From NCBI GenBank assembly GCA_018672475.1, contig JABHFS010000051.1:1-32715 (forward strand): a stretch of DNA of 32,715 nucleotides, written 5' to 3'. This document shows, one piece after another, positions 22,156 through 31,184 of the stretch. The stretch's first letter is position 1, and the number at the start of each line of letters is the position of its first letter. The notes under the pieces are model-generated. The model saw nothing but the letters and a program-made list of their open reading frames with translations. It made no database searches and was not told the origin of the DNA. Both the position numbers and the translations under genes were made by a program. Source of the DNA: Gemmatimonadota bacterium (GTDB lineage Bacteria > Latescibacterota > UBA2968 > UBA8231).

Positions 22156-23627
22156 TGGAACTGAGATATCTGCTCGAAGAGTTACCCGATGCCCAGGTGG
22201 ATGGGGATCCGGGAGTAATCCTGGAGGGAATTCATTGCGATTCCCGTCGCGTTGGATTGGGCGATCTCTTCGTGGCTGTGCGCGGTGGGCAGGAAGAAGA
22301 CCGGCATCTCTACGTCGGTGATGCGGTGGCTCGCGGAGCGCGGGCGGTAGTGGTGGAAGATGCGGTCAACTGTGGCGGTGCGACGCGTGTGCAGGTCGCA
22401 GATTGTCGCACGGCCCTGGCGCGTTTGTCCGCCCGTTTTTACGACTTCCCCAGCCAGCATATGCTAAACATTGGCATTACCGGGACCAATGGGAAAACGA
22501 CTACGGCTTTTCTGTTGAGAAGCATCCTTGAGGCGGCTGGGCTGTCGTGTGGATATGTAGGGACGTTGGGGTGCTGGATCGATGGTGAATTGCAGCAGGT
22601 CGGCAATACGACGCCAGAGGCGGCGGAGTTACATCGCTTGCTGCGGTTGATGGTGGATCGGGGGAAGCGTGCGGTCGTGCTTGAAGTATCATCGCATGGT
22701 TTAGCGTTAAAACGAGTGGAAGGCATCCCCTTTCACGCTGCGGTTTTTTCCAATTTGACACGTGATCACCTCGATTTTCACGGGACTTGGGAGCAGTATT
22801 TTGCTGCCAAGGCACAGCTTTTTGAAAATATGCCCGAAGATGGGGTCGCAGTGGTCAATCTCGATGACCCGATGGCGGCGAAATTGATCCGTAGAACCCG
22901 AGCGAGGGTCTTGACTTATGGTTACGACCAGGCCGCGCAAGTGCGGTTGCGACAAGTTGAGCCTGCTCCCTCGGGAGCGATTTTATCGTTTGATACCCCC
23001 TTAGGCCCATTGACGACCGAGGCGCATCTGGCGGGTGGCTTCAACCACTATAACACAATGGCTGCCCTTGCGACCGGTCTGGCGTTGGAATTGGACCCTC
23101 GGGCGGTGTGTGGAGGCGTGGCCTCGCTGAAAAATGTCCCTGGTCGTTTTGAGCGCATCGCCGAGGGGCAGAACTTTGAGGTCATCGTCGACTACGCGCA
23201 TACGCCCGATGCTTTGCAGCGGGTTCTGCAAGCCGCTCGCGAGATGGGAACACAGCGGTTGATCTGCGTCTTTGGTTGTGGGGGGGACCGGGATCGCGGC
23301 AAGCGCGCATTGATGGGAGAGGTCGCTGGCGAACTCGCGGAATTGACGGTTTTGACATCGGATAATCCTCGCAGTGAAGACCCGACGCGGATTATAGCCG
23401 ACATAGCTGCAGGCGTGGCGAAAGCTCGTGAGTTTCATAGCGAAGTTGACCGTGAGCAAGCCATTGGCTTTGCTCTCGCTGAAGCGCGAAAAGGGGATAT
23501 TGTAGTTATTGCCGGGAAGGGACACGAGTCAACGCAGGAGCTATCAAATAGCGTCATCTCCTTCGACGACAGGGAGGTAGCGCGACGCGCTTTGAGGCTT
23601 TTGCTGGCGGGGGAAGAGCGTCCCTAA
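22155..23627 (+). CDS. murE: UDP-MurNAc-tripeptide synthetase (meso-diaminopimelate adding)
   Basis: A 490-residue Mur ligase from ATG 22155, which overlaps the ftsI stop (TGATG); the frame opens earlier inside ftsI but without likeness. The substrate-binding domain has GIHCDSRRV (25-33), the ATP loop is GTNGKTTT (110-117), and the central domain has THEAAELHRLL-like features (NTTPEAAELH) and RDHLDFHGT. The DNPR motif at 403-406 (DNPRSEDP) is the one that selects meso-diaminopimelate rather than lysine. It adds the third residue of the stem peptide in the cytosol. It is directly followed by murF with a 1-nt overlap. Confidence 0.97.
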   Translation: MELRYLLEELPDAQVDGDPGVILEGIHCDSRRVGLGDLFVAVRGGQEEDRHLYVGDAVARGARAVVVEDAVNCGGATRVQVADCRTALARLSARFYDFPSQHMLNIGITGTNGKTTTAFLLRSILEAAGLSCGYVGTLGCWIDGELQQVGNTTPEAAELHRLLRLMVDRGKRAVVLEVSSHGLALKRVEGIPFHAAVFSNLTRDHLDFHGTWEQYFAAKAQLFENMPEDGVAVVNLDDPMAAKLIRRTRARVLTYGYDQAAQVRLRQVEPAPSGAILSFDTPLGPLTTEAHLAGGFNHYNTMAALATGLALELDPRAVCGGVASLKNVPGRFERIAEGQNFEVIVDYAHTPDALQRVLQAAREMGTQRLICVFGCGGDRDRGKRALMGEVAGELAELTVLTSDNPRSEDPTRIIADIAAGVAKAREFHSEVDREQAIGFALAEARKGDIVVIAGKGHESTQELSNSVISFDDREVARRALRLLLAGEERP

Positions 23628-24994
23628 TGCACCAAGTAAAAATAAGCGAAATTCTACAGTGGACGGATGCCGATCTTGTTGGTATCTTAGGTCCGGACAT
23701 TGCCCCAGAGGCAGTGGTGACCGACAGCAGGTCGGTCGCTGAAGGCGATCTTTTTATCGCACTGCGAGGTGAGCGTTTCGATGGCCATGACTTTGTCGAG
23801 GCGGCTTTCGAGCGCGGGGCATCAGCGGCTCTGGTTGAGCGCAGTTGGGATGGGGCAGGGCGGTCGTTGTCAGGGCCGTTATTGGCGGTTGACTCGACTT
23901 TGCTGGCCTTGGGAGCGATGGCCCACGCGTATCGCAGGCGGTACGATTTGCCGGTTGTTGCCGTGGTGGGTAGTGTAGGCAAGACGACGACCAAGGAATT
24001 GATTGCCGCTGTCCTCGGGCAGCGCTATCAGGTTTTAAAGACCGTCGGCAGTGAGAATAACGAAATCGGGGTGCCCCGCACCTTGCTGCAACTTTCCCCA
24101 AACCACGAGGCGGTGGTTTTGGAATTAGCGGCGCGAAGAGTCGGGGACATTGAGTATTTATGTTCGATTGCCGAACCTACCGTGGGGGTCCTACTCAATA
24201 TCGGGACCGCGCATCTAGAATATTTTGAATCTGTAGAAGGGGTGGCCAAAGCTAAAGGGGAGCTCCTGGATTATCTGGGCGAGTCTTTAACGGCTCTCGT
24301 TAACGCTGATGACCGTGTCGTGGTTCAGGAGGTACAGAGGACAAAGGGGAGACTCCTGACCTTCGGTTTCGTGCGTGAGAGCGGGTTTCGTGGGGAGGGA
24401 CTCGTCCTTGACCAGGAGGGCTGCGGCCACTTCCTTCTACATAATAATCCCATTGAACTAAAAATTCCCGGACGACATAACGCTTACAACGGATTAGCGG
24501 CGGCCTCGATCGGTCGTATTTTAGACGTCGACTGGGAAGACATACAGCATGCGTTGGCTCAATTTGAGCCGGTGAGTATGCGCGCGGAAATTGTGCGAAA
24601 AGATGGGCTGGTCGTGATTAACGATTGTTATAACGCGAATCCCGACTCGATGTTAGCCGCCCTTGAATTGCTCGGCGATGTGCCCGGGGCGCGAAAAATT
24701 GCCTTTCTTGGCGATATGTTGGAGCTTGGCCCGCAAAGCGGCGACTTACATGCTGCAGTTGGTGTAGAAGTCGCGACAAAGGCCGATATATTACTGGCCA
24801 CCGGCAAGCAAAGCAAAGAACTGGTGGCTGCGGCTCGCTCAGCAGGCATGGACGAGACCCAGGCGCGCCATTTTGATAATTTAGATCTGGCGGGCGAATT
24901 TATCGCGGCGAATTTGTGTCGTGGAGATGTGGTGTTAGTCAAGGCGTCGAGGGCCATGGCCTTCGACCGAATTGTTGAACGAATACTGCAGTAG
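23627..24994 (+). CDS. murF: UDP-MurNAc-tripeptide D-alanyl-D-alanine ligase
   Basis: A 455-residue Mur ligase. The N-terminal domain holds VTDSRSVAEGDLFIALRGE, the ATP loop is GSVGKTTTKE (115-124), NNEIGVPRTLL follows, and the C-terminal domain has NDCYNANPDSM and AFLGDMLELG. It adds D-Ala-D-Ala to complete the UDP-MurNAc pentapeptide. The ATG overlaps the murE stop by one base (TAATG). The stop codon lies within an inverted repeat. In most dcw clusters mraY and murD come next, but here ftsW follows. Confidence 0.96.
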   Translation: MHQVKISEILQWTDADLVGILGPDIAPEAVVTDSRSVAEGDLFIALRGERFDGHDFVEAAFERGASAALVERSWDGAGRSLSGPLLAVDSTLLALGAMAHAYRRRYDLPVVAVVGSVGKTTTKELIAAVLGQRYQVLKTVGSENNEIGVPRTLLQLSPNHEAVVLELAARRVGDIEYLCSIAEPTVGVLLNIGTAHLEYFESVEGVAKAKGELLDYLGESLTALVNADDRVVVQEVQRTKGRLLTFGFVRESGFRGEGLVLDQEGCGHFLLHNNPIELKIPGRHNAYNGLAAASIGRILDVDWEDIQHALAQFEPVSMRAEIVRKDGLVVINDCYNANPDSMLAALELLGDVPGARKIAFLGDMLELGPQSGDLHAAVGVEVATKADILLATGKQSKELVAAARSAGMDETQARHFDNLDLAGEFIAANLCRGDVVLVKASRAMAFDRIVERILQ

Positions 24995-25009
24995 TTCCCC
25001 CTACTGCAG
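24986..25009 (+). repeat. Perfect 9-bp inverted repeat spanning the murF stop
   Basis: CTGCAGTAG (24986-24994) and CTACTGCAG (25001-25009) with loop TTCCCC. The stop codon TAG is part of the left arm. The following sequence (ATAAATAAAA) has no T run, so it is not a typical terminator; it may be an RNA stability or processing hairpin. Confidence 0.7.
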
Positions 25010-25064
25010 ATAAATAAAATCGTCCGATCCCACCGGGCGTACCCTGCTGTCCCCTTGGCAAATA

Positions 25065-25086
25065 GCGTCCATAGCTCTATGGACGC
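25065..25086 (+). repeat. Perfect 10-bp inverted repeat over the putative ftsW start
   Basis: GCGTCCATAG (25065-25074), CT, CTATGGACGC (25077-25086). The right arm contains the ATG at 25079. As RNA it would hide that codon in a stem; as DNA it could be an operator. Confidence 0.7.
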
Positions 25087-26248
25087 CGAGAGGCGCGGCC
25101 TTTTGATGGTTGCCGTTCAGCGCGATAGCATGCCCGTATTGCTGATCTGCTTGGTGTTGGTAGGTATAGGACTAGTCATGGTCTATAGCTCTAGCTCTGT
25201 CTTAGCTGCTGTCCGTTTTGGCGATTCTAGTCTCTTCCTGAAAAAACAGTCCATTCGCGTACTGATCGGCATCACTTTGATGCTTGGCCTTGCCCAAGTG
25301 CCTATGCATTGGTGGGCCCGTTTCTCTCGGCTGATCATGCTGCTCGCTTTTTTCTTGTTGCTCTTGGTCTTGGCCTGGGGACAAGGTCCAGCTCAACGGT
25401 GGTTGAGCTTTCCGGGTGTGAATTTGGGTATCGCCGTGCAACCTTCCGAATTCGCGAAATTGGCTATGGTTCTCTATCTGGCGGATGTATTGGTCCGCAA
25501 GCGAGACGATATTCACCGTTTCCGTCGTGGGCTTTTGCCGCGTTTATTGGTCGTCGCTTGCGTGCTGGTACTCATCGCATTGCAGCCCGATTTGGGTACG
25601 GCTATCGCCTTGGGTTTGATCGCTCTGGTGATGCTCTGGGTGGGCGGGGTGCGTTTGCAGCATCTGGTAGGAGCCGGGCTGGTGGCATCGCTGGGCATAG
25701 CACTCTCGTTAGCGACCTCGCGTTATCAAATGCAGCGTTTGCGCAGCTTTGTTGACCCCGAAGGGGATCCCGACGGCTATTATCAGGTTCTGCAATCGCT
25801 TTATGGTTTGGGCAGCGGTGGTTTCTTTGGAGTGGGCTTGGGCAATAGCATGCAGAAGGAGCAGTACCTGCCAGAACCACATACAGATTTCGTTTTTGCT
25901 TTTGTTGGGGAAGAATTTGGCTTGGTGGGCACCATGGTGGTGCTCGCTCTCTTCGCCGCGTTTGCCTTTTATGGTCTCCGTATTGGTCGTGAATCCGGTG
26001 ATGCGCATGGTTATCTGGTGGCTACCGGCATCACGGCGATGATTTCCATCTACGCCCTGTTGAATATCGGTGTTGCCACGGGATTATTGCCGACCACAGG
26101 GCTGCCATTGCCTTTTGTCAGCTATGGCGGCTCTTCGCTGATGGGTAATATGGCGGGGGTGGGTATTTTGCTTGGGGTCGCTCGTTCGGCTGCGGCCGGT
26201 TCGAAGCGATCTGGGCGGAATGACCGGATGGTGAGGGCGCGGCGATGA
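25079..26248 (+). CDS. ftsW: Septal peptidoglycan glycosyltransferase FtsW (SEDS family)
   Basis: A SEDS protein of about 390 residues with roughly ten membrane segments. Family motifs: GLVMVYSSSSVLA in TM1, AQRWLSFPGVNLGIAVQPSEFAK before the fourth segment, QPDLGTAIAL, a large extracytoplasmic loop with SFVDPEGDPDGYYQ and YLPEPHTDFVFAFVGEEFG, and LLPTTGLPLPFVSYGGSS near the end. It polymerises lipid II at the septum with FtsI. Position in dcw and the sequence favour FtsW over RodA. Start is uncertain: TTG 25055, ATG 25079 (within an inverted repeat) or ATG 25106 (with GAGAGG upstream, giving a shorter cytosolic tail). The stop overlaps the murC ATG (ATGA). Confidence 0.94.
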   Translation: MDAERRGLLMVAVQRDSMPVLLICLVLVGIGLVMVYSSSSVLAAVRFGDSSLFLKKQSIRVLIGITLMLGLAQVPMHWWARFSRLIMLLAFFLLLLVLAWGQGPAQRWLSFPGVNLGIAVQPSEFAKLAMVLYLADVLVRKRDDIHRFRRGLLPRLLVVACVLVLIALQPDLGTAIALGLIALVMLWVGGVRLQHLVGAGLVASLGIALSLATSRYQMQRLRSFVDPEGDPDGYYQVLQSLYGLGSGGFFGVGLGNSMQKEQYLPEPHTDFVFAFVGEEFGLVGTMVVLALFAAFAFYGLRIGRESGDAHGYLVATGITAMISIYALLNIGVATGLLPTTGLPLPFVSYGGSSLMGNMAGVGILLGVARSAAAGSKRSGRNDRMVRARR

Positions 26249-27642
26249 ATCGTCTCTTTGGTAAATACCATCGGGTCCATATGATCGGCGTCGGTGGGGC
26301 GGGTATGGAGGGATTGGCGCGGGTCTTGGCGGCCAAAGGTTGTCGGGTGAGTGGTTCAGACCGGGTCGAATCAAAGGAGTTGGCTTTATTGCGCAGCGAG
26401 GGCTTCACCGTTTATGTCGGGCACGATGGTTCGCAAATTGAAGGGGTGGATCTCGTCGTCTATTCTGCGGCAGTGCCGGCTGACAACCCCGAGCGGAGCG
26501 CGGCGATAAAGCAGGGGATCCCGACGGCTAGTCGGGCCGACGTCTTAGGTGAGTTGTCTCGAACGCCGATCACGCTAGCGGTCTCCGGTACGCACGGTAA
26601 AACGACAACGGCCTCAATGACGGCGTCGATTTTGCGCTTGGCCGGTCTCGAGCCTCAGGTCTTGGTCGGGGGATGGTTGAATGGGTGTCCGCAAGCCGAG
26701 TTGGGGCGGGGGGAGGTTTTTGTTGTTGAGGCCGACGAATTCGCTCGCAGTTTTCTGCGGCTCTATCCGAGCATTGCCTTGGTGACCGGGGTCGATGCCG
26801 AACACCTCGACTGCTACGGGGATCTAGAAACTTTGGAGCGGGCCTTCCACCAGTTTCTCGACCGCCTGCCCTTTTACGGCTACGGAATCTTGGCCGGCGA
26901 CGGGTTGGTTGGCGAGCGGGTTTTCAAAGGACTTGAGCGTGTTTGCCGCACCTATGGCATGAATGCTGAAAACGATTATCGCATAACAGACCTTGAACAG
27001 CGTGCTTGGGGCAGTCGTTTTACGTTCTGTTACGCGGGGCAGAAGTTGGGGGAGATTGAATTGCAGGCCCACGGCGCGCACAATGTCCGCAACGCCGCCG
27101 GTGCTGCCGCGCTGGCGCACGGTATACAGGTCGACTTCGCGGCGATAAGCGGGGCGCTGCAACAATTCACCGGGGTCGACAGGCGCTACCAGTATAAAGG
27201 CGAGGTCGACGGTATTCTCGTTGTCGATGACTATGCGCACCACCCTGCCGAGTTGGCGGCGGTCCTTGCCGCTGCACGGCAAAGCGGTCGCCGCGTCGTC
27301 GCCGTCTTTCAACCTCATCTCTATTCCCGCACCCGTGATTTCGCTGAGGATTTTGCTCGCGAACTGGCGGCGGCCGATCACGTAGTGCTAACTGAAGTCT
27401 ATGCCGCACGAGAAGAGCCGATGCCGGGAATTGACTCCGGGCTTATTGAGCGGGCGCTGCGATCGAGGGGCTACGTTTTTGTCGATTATTTGCCGCAAAG
27501 GGAAGGGTTGATCCCGCATTTAACGGAGTTGTGCCGCCCTGGCGATTTGGTCTTGGTGATGGGAGCCGGCGATATCGCCGGGGCCGCTGAGGATTTGCTT
27601 GCGGCACTGGCGGGCAAATCGCTTGCAGAGGTTAAGTCGTGA
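26245..27642 (+). CDS. murC: UDP-N-acetylmuramate-L-alanine ligase
   Basis: A 465-residue Mur ligase. The N-terminal Rossmann motif is HMIGVGGAGMEGLA (12-25), followed by VSGSD. The ATP loop is GTHGKTTT (115-122), then VVEADEFARSF, and the C-terminal domain has VVDDYAHHPAEL and AVFQPHLYSRT. It adds the first amino acid (L-Ala) to UDP-MurNAc. The ATG overlaps the ftsW stop by 4 nt, and the stop overlaps the ftsQ GTG. No murB or ddl follows as in many clusters. Confidence 0.97.
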   Translation: MNRLFGKYHRVHMIGVGGAGMEGLARVLAAKGCRVSGSDRVESKELALLRSEGFTVYVGHDGSQIEGVDLVVYSAAVPADNPERSAAIKQGIPTASRADVLGELSRTPITLAVSGTHGKTTTASMTASILRLAGLEPQVLVGGWLNGCPQAELGRGEVFVVEADEFARSFLRLYPSIALVTGVDAEHLDCYGDLETLERAFHQFLDRLPFYGYGILAGDGLVGERVFKGLERVCRTYGMNAENDYRITDLEQRAWGSRFTFCYAGQKLGEIELQAHGAHNVRNAAGAAALAHGIQVDFAAISGALQQFTGVDRRYQYKGEVDGILVVDDYAHHPAELAAVLAAARQSGRRVVAVFQPHLYSRTRDFAEDFARELAAADHVVLTEVYAAREEPMPGIDSGLIERALRSRGYVFVDYLPQREGLIPHLTELCRPGDLVLVMGAGDIAGAAEDLLAALAGKSLAEVKS

Positions 27643-28475
27643 AGCGAAAAAAAACGAAATCGTCTAAGCAGCCGCTGACCGTTGCGCCGGGTGGAGCCGA
27701 GACAAAAAGAGCGCTTGTCCATTGGCCTATGATTGTCGCTTTGGTATTGGCGATGGGCAGCGCGTTGGCCGCTTATCAGGTGGTGAATTTTCTCGGTCAG
27801 GGAGACCTTTTTGGCCTTCGCGCGCTTGAAGTCGGGGGATTGCGCCTGCTCGACGGAGACGACGTGCTCGCTGCCAGCGGGCTCGAAGTCGGGACCAATA
27901 TCTTCGCCGTCGATTTGGAAGAGGTCGAACAGCGGCTGGAGAATGTGTGTTGGATAGAACGGGCCATGGTCATGCGCAAGCCGCCCGACCGTTTGGCTGT
28001 CGAGATCGTTGAACGCCAGCGGTTGGCTTGGGTCGAATTGGGCGCGACCTACGGGATCGCCCGCGATGGCGTTTTGTTGCCCAAGGACCAAGCACCTGGC
28101 GAGTCTTTCGCCGACTTAAACTTGCCGGTTATATCGGGGCTGGCCGCAGTTAGTGACACGCTGCAATTCGGAGCGACGGTGTCGGATTCTACGTTGGTGG
28201 GACTTTTGGGTTGGTGGGAAGAGGCGACGGCCGCGGATGCGGAGTTTTGTCTCAATGTCTCTCGGATCGAACCGCTGCCGGGTGCTTGCGTTCGTTTGCA
28301 GATGGTCGGTGATGGGCTCGAGATACGCTTGCCGTTGGATCGCGTCGAACGCAACCTGCGAACGCTCCGGCGGCTCATGCCGCGCGTTTATCGGGACTAC
28401 CCCGATCCGGCTTATATAGACCTGCGGTATACCGGTCAGGTCGTCGTCGGCAGCAAGGAAGCGGGGGGGGAATGA
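27639..28475 (+). CDS. ftsQ: Cell division protein FtsQ (DivIB type)
   Basis: A 278-residue single-pass membrane protein starting at GTG 27639 (GTGA overlap). The N-terminal cytosolic tail is very basic (MKRKKTKSSK), the TM helix spans about 29-48 (HWPMIVALVLAMGSALAAY), the POTRA domain about 53-125 (LFGLRALEVGGLRLLD, then RAMVMRKPPDRLAVEIVERQ), and the beta domain follows. FtsQ links FtsL and FtsB to the divisome in the periplasm. It overlaps ftsA by 4 nt (ATGA). The order ftsQ-ftsA-ftsZ supports the call. Confidence 0.94.
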   Translation: MKRKKTKSSKQPLTVAPGGAETKRALVHWPMIVALVLAMGSALAAYQVVNFLGQGDLFGLRALEVGGLRLLDGDDVLAASGLEVGTNIFAVDLEEVEQRLENVCWIERAMVMRKPPDRLAVEIVERQRLAWVELGATYGIARDGVLLPKDQAPGESFADLNLPVISGLAAVSDTLQFGATVSDSTLVGLLGWWEEATAADAEFCLNVSRIEPLPGACVRLQMVGDGLEIRLPLDRVERNLRTLRRLMPRVYRDYPDPAYIDLRYTGQVVVGSKEAGGE

Positions 28476-29725
28476 GCTGGGGTGAAGAACGCAACGGCTC
28501 GATCGCGGGCTTGGATTTGGGCACGACGAAAATCTGCGTGGTCATTGCCGAACGGGTTGCTGCGGGACGACTGCGGGTTATCGGCATTGCCCAACAGCCT
28601 TCGGAGGGGCTGCGCCGCGGGGTGATTGTCGATGCGGAGAAGACCGTAAAGGCTATCGGTGAGGCGATACGGCAAGCCGAGTTGATGGCAGGCGTCGAGG
28701 TCGGGTCGGTCTATGCCGGCATAGCGGGTGAACATATCGCCAGCCTCAACAGTTCGGGTATGGTCGCCGTCGGTGATTCCGGGGGCCGGATCGGTGTATT
28801 GGACCGGGAAAAAGTCCTCGAAGTCGCTAGTGCGGTTAAAGTGCCGGTGGACCGCGAAGTCCTGCACGTTTTGCCACAGGAATTTCTCGTTGACGGTAAG
28901 CGCGGCATTCCCGATCCGGTTGGCATGTACGGGGTGCGTTTAGAGGCTAATGTGCACGTGGTGACAGGCGCTGTCACTGCGGTGCAGAATATTACTCGCA
29001 GCATCCTCCGCGCCGGCGTCGACGTTCGGGATATCGTTTTAGAGCCGCTGGCTTCGAACTATGCTGTCCTTGACGCCGATGAGCGGCAGATGGGGGTCTG
29101 CATGATTGATATCGGCGGTGGGACCTCTGATGTGGTTGTTTTTGCTAAAGGGGGGCTGCGCCATTCGGGCACTATTGGGTTGGGGGGGCAAAATGTGACC
29201 AATGACGTTGGCATCGGTTTGCGCACCTCTTGGGCAGAGGCCGAGCGGATCAAGTGCGCGCATGGGGCGGCTTTGGTCGATATCGTGGATGCACAGGAAC
29301 AGATCGAAGTAGCCGGTGTCGGAGAGCGAGCGGCGACCCCCGTGTCCCGGCGAGACCTAGCCGATATTATCGAGGCGCGGATGGAGGAAATCTTCATGTT
29401 GGCCCGCAGGCAAATCTTTGCGGCCATGCCGAACGCGGTGTTGGGGGCGGGCATAGTCATTACGGGCGGAGGCGCACAGGTGGAGGGGGCGGTGGAGCTC
29501 GCGGAAAGGGTATTTGCCGCACCGGCGCGCCTGGGGTCCCCGGTTGGGCTCGAGGGCATGGCCGAAAGCATTGGCAATCCGCCATACGCTACCGCGTTGG
29601 GCTTGGTCCTATACGGGGCCGAACACCAGGGGGGAATGGCTGATATTGAGGTACGGACCATGGTCGAGGATCACTTCGACTCAGTATTTGGACGAATGAA
29701 AAAGTGGTTACAAACGTTGGGCTAA
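28472..29725 (+). CDS. ftsA: Cell division protein FtsA (actin-like membrane tether)
   Basis: A 417-residue actin-fold ATPase. Phosphate loop GLDLGTTK (13-20), the 1C domain with AGEHIASLNSSG and VLDREKV, VLEPLASNYAVL, second phosphate motif IDIGGGTSDVVVF, and GAGIVITGGGAQVEG in the adenosine-binding part. The last ~15 residues (FGRMKKWLQTLG) form the amphipathic helix that binds the membrane. It tethers FtsZ filaments. It is 38 nt upstream of ftsZ. Confidence 0.97.
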   Translation: MSWGEERNGSIAGLDLGTTKICVVIAERVAAGRLRVIGIAQQPSEGLRRGVIVDAEKTVKAIGEAIRQAELMAGVEVGSVYAGIAGEHIASLNSSGMVAVGDSGGRIGVLDREKVLEVASAVKVPVDREVLHVLPQEFLVDGKRGIPDPVGMYGVRLEANVHVVTGAVTAVQNITRSILRAGVDVRDIVLEPLASNYAVLDADERQMGVCMIDIGGGTSDVVVFAKGGLRHSGTIGLGGQNVTNDVGIGLRTSWAEAERIKCAHGAALVDIVDAQEQIEVAGVGERAATPVSRRDLADIIEARMEEIFMLARRQIFAAMPNAVLGAGIVITGGGAQVEGAVELAERVFAAPARLGSPVGLEGMAESIGNPPYATALGLVLYGAEHQGGMADIEVRTMVEDHFDSVFGRMKKWLQTLG

Positions 29726-29763
29726 CGGCTTTGCCGGTTCCCGAAATCAAGGAGGAGTAAGAC

Positions 29764-31002
29764 ATGCCAATTACAATGGTCGACAACGAACGCCAGGCGC
29801 GGATTAAAGTCATAGGCGTCGGTGGTGGCGGTGGTAACGCCATCAATCGCATGATACAATCCGGGATGCACGGAGTTGAGTTTATCGCTATCAATACCGA
29901 TGCCCAGGCATTGGAGACTTCCTCCGCCGATTTTTCCCTCTGTATTGGCGATAGCGTCACGCGCGGGTTGGGCGCTGGTGCCGATCCGGAAATCGGGCGT
30001 CAGGCTGTCGAAGAAGATCGCGAAAAGGTTTCCGAGCGGTTGCAGGACGCGGATTTGGTCTTTATCACTGCAGGCATGGGCGGGGGGACAGGAACCGGGG
30101 CCGCGCCGGTTGTAGCCGCGATCGCCAGAGAGCAGGGGGCTTTGGCCGTTGGCATCGTCACCGAGCCGTTTATGATGGAAGGCTCTCCGCGGATGAATAA
30201 CGCCAGAAGCGGGATTGAGGAATTGCAGGAACATGTCGACACCCTGATTACGATTAAGAACCAGCGTCTTTTGACGATCTGTGGACGCGAGACAACCTTG
30301 AAAGACGCTTTTTTTAAGGCGGACGAAGTGTTGATGCAGGCGACGCGCGGCATTGCGGATTTGATCACGATTCCCGGTATGATAAATCTCGATTTCAATG
30401 ATGTGCGGACCGTAATTTCGAAGGGCGGGGACGCGATTATGGGGGTTGGAAGCCACAGCGGTGAAAATCGCGCGGTGGAAGCGGCACGCAAGGCGATCAA
30501 TAGCCCGCTATTAGAGGACGTGTCGATTGCGGGTGCCAAAGGCGTATTGATAAATATCGCCGCCGATTCGAATCTCACGCTCTTTGAAGTCAATGAGGCG
30601 ATGTCGCTGATCCACGAAGCGACGGGGCCCGAGGCTACGATTATTTTCGGAACGGTAATTGACGACGGCTTGGAGGGGGATATTCGGGTGACGGTGATTG
30701 CCACGGGTTTTAATCACAGCAAGGATAATACGCTCCCCTTCCGCAGTGGGGAGCAGGAGAAAGCCTTGGAGGCGATTAGTGTAGATCAACCGGCCGCCGA
30801 AACCCCAGCCCTGTTGGGTGGCTTAGGTTTGCCGGCGGGCAGCCCGTTGGATACTCCGGCCTATCTGAGCAATGGCAATGGCGCCGCCAGCAGGCAAGGT
30901 AATAGCAACGGCAATGAAGTGGCACCGCAGCAGGGGCAGGGGACCGCGCCTGCCGATAATTTGGATATTCCGACATTCCTACGTCGGAGAATGAACGCTT
31001 AG
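29764..31002 (+). CDS. ftsZ: Cell division protein FtsZ (tubulin-like GTPase)
   Basis: A 412-residue GTPase. The N-terminal loop is VIGVGGGGGNAINRM (17-30), the tubulin signature is GGGTGTG (106-112), and the T7 catalytic loop is NLDFND (208-213). A Gly/Asn/Gln-rich linker (about 345-395, NGNGAASRQGNSNGNE) leads to the conserved C-terminal peptide LDIPTFLRRR, which binds FtsA and other partners. It forms the Z-ring. A very strong GGAGGAG site lies 6 nt before the ATG, giving it extra translation compared with the overlapping genes upstream. A stable hairpin follows. Confidence 0.98.
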   Translation: MPITMVDNERQARIKVIGVGGGGGNAINRMIQSGMHGVEFIAINTDAQALETSSADFSLCIGDSVTRGLGAGADPEIGRQAVEEDREKVSERLQDADLVFITAGMGGGTGTGAAPVVAAIAREQGALAVGIVTEPFMMEGSPRMNNARSGIEELQEHVDTLITIKNQRLLTICGRETTLKDAFFKADEVLMQATRGIADLITIPGMINLDFNDVRTVISKGGDAIMGVGSHSGENRAVEAARKAINSPLLEDVSIAGAKGVLINIAADSNLTLFEVNEAMSLIHEATGPEATIIFGTVIDDGLEGDIRVTVIATGFNHSKDNTLPFRSGEQEKALEAISVDQPAAETPALLGGLGLPAGSPLDTPAYLSNGNGAASRQGNSNGNEVAPQQGQGTAPADNLDIPTFLRRRMNA

Positions 31003-31025
31003 GGCTTATTTTTTCTAACCATGAG

Positions 31026-31063
31026 ACTTGAAGGCAGTTGTCGGTGGCAGACTGCCTTCAAGT
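31026..31063 (+). terminator. Stable hairpin ending the dcw operon
   Basis: A perfect 13-bp inverted repeat, ACTTGAAGGCAGT (31026-31038) and ACTGCCTTCAAGT (31051-31063), with a 12-nt loop, 24 nt after the ftsZ stop. The T-rich tail is weak (TGCTCTT), so it may end transcription poorly or protect the ftsZ mRNA end. The rest of 31064-31184 shows no gene and should hold the purE promoter, but I see no clear one. Confidence 0.6.
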
Positions 31064-31184
31064 TGCTCTTGGCGATGTATCGCATTGCGCGTGCACAGCA
31101 TTCCCTTATATTTCATAAATAGTTGTTACGGGTCAGGTTATGTGGTGTAAATAAGAAATCCGCTAAGCTAATGGAGAAGATTTA

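Noticed and set aside
24986..25009. Hairpin at the murF stop as a rho-independent terminator
   Set aside because: The sequence after the stem is A-rich rather than T-rich on the plus strand, and ftsW needs the same transcript.
30000..30704. A 234-residue minus-strand frame within ftsZ
   Set aside because: Serine- and proline-rich antisense shadow of FtsZ with no recognisable motif.
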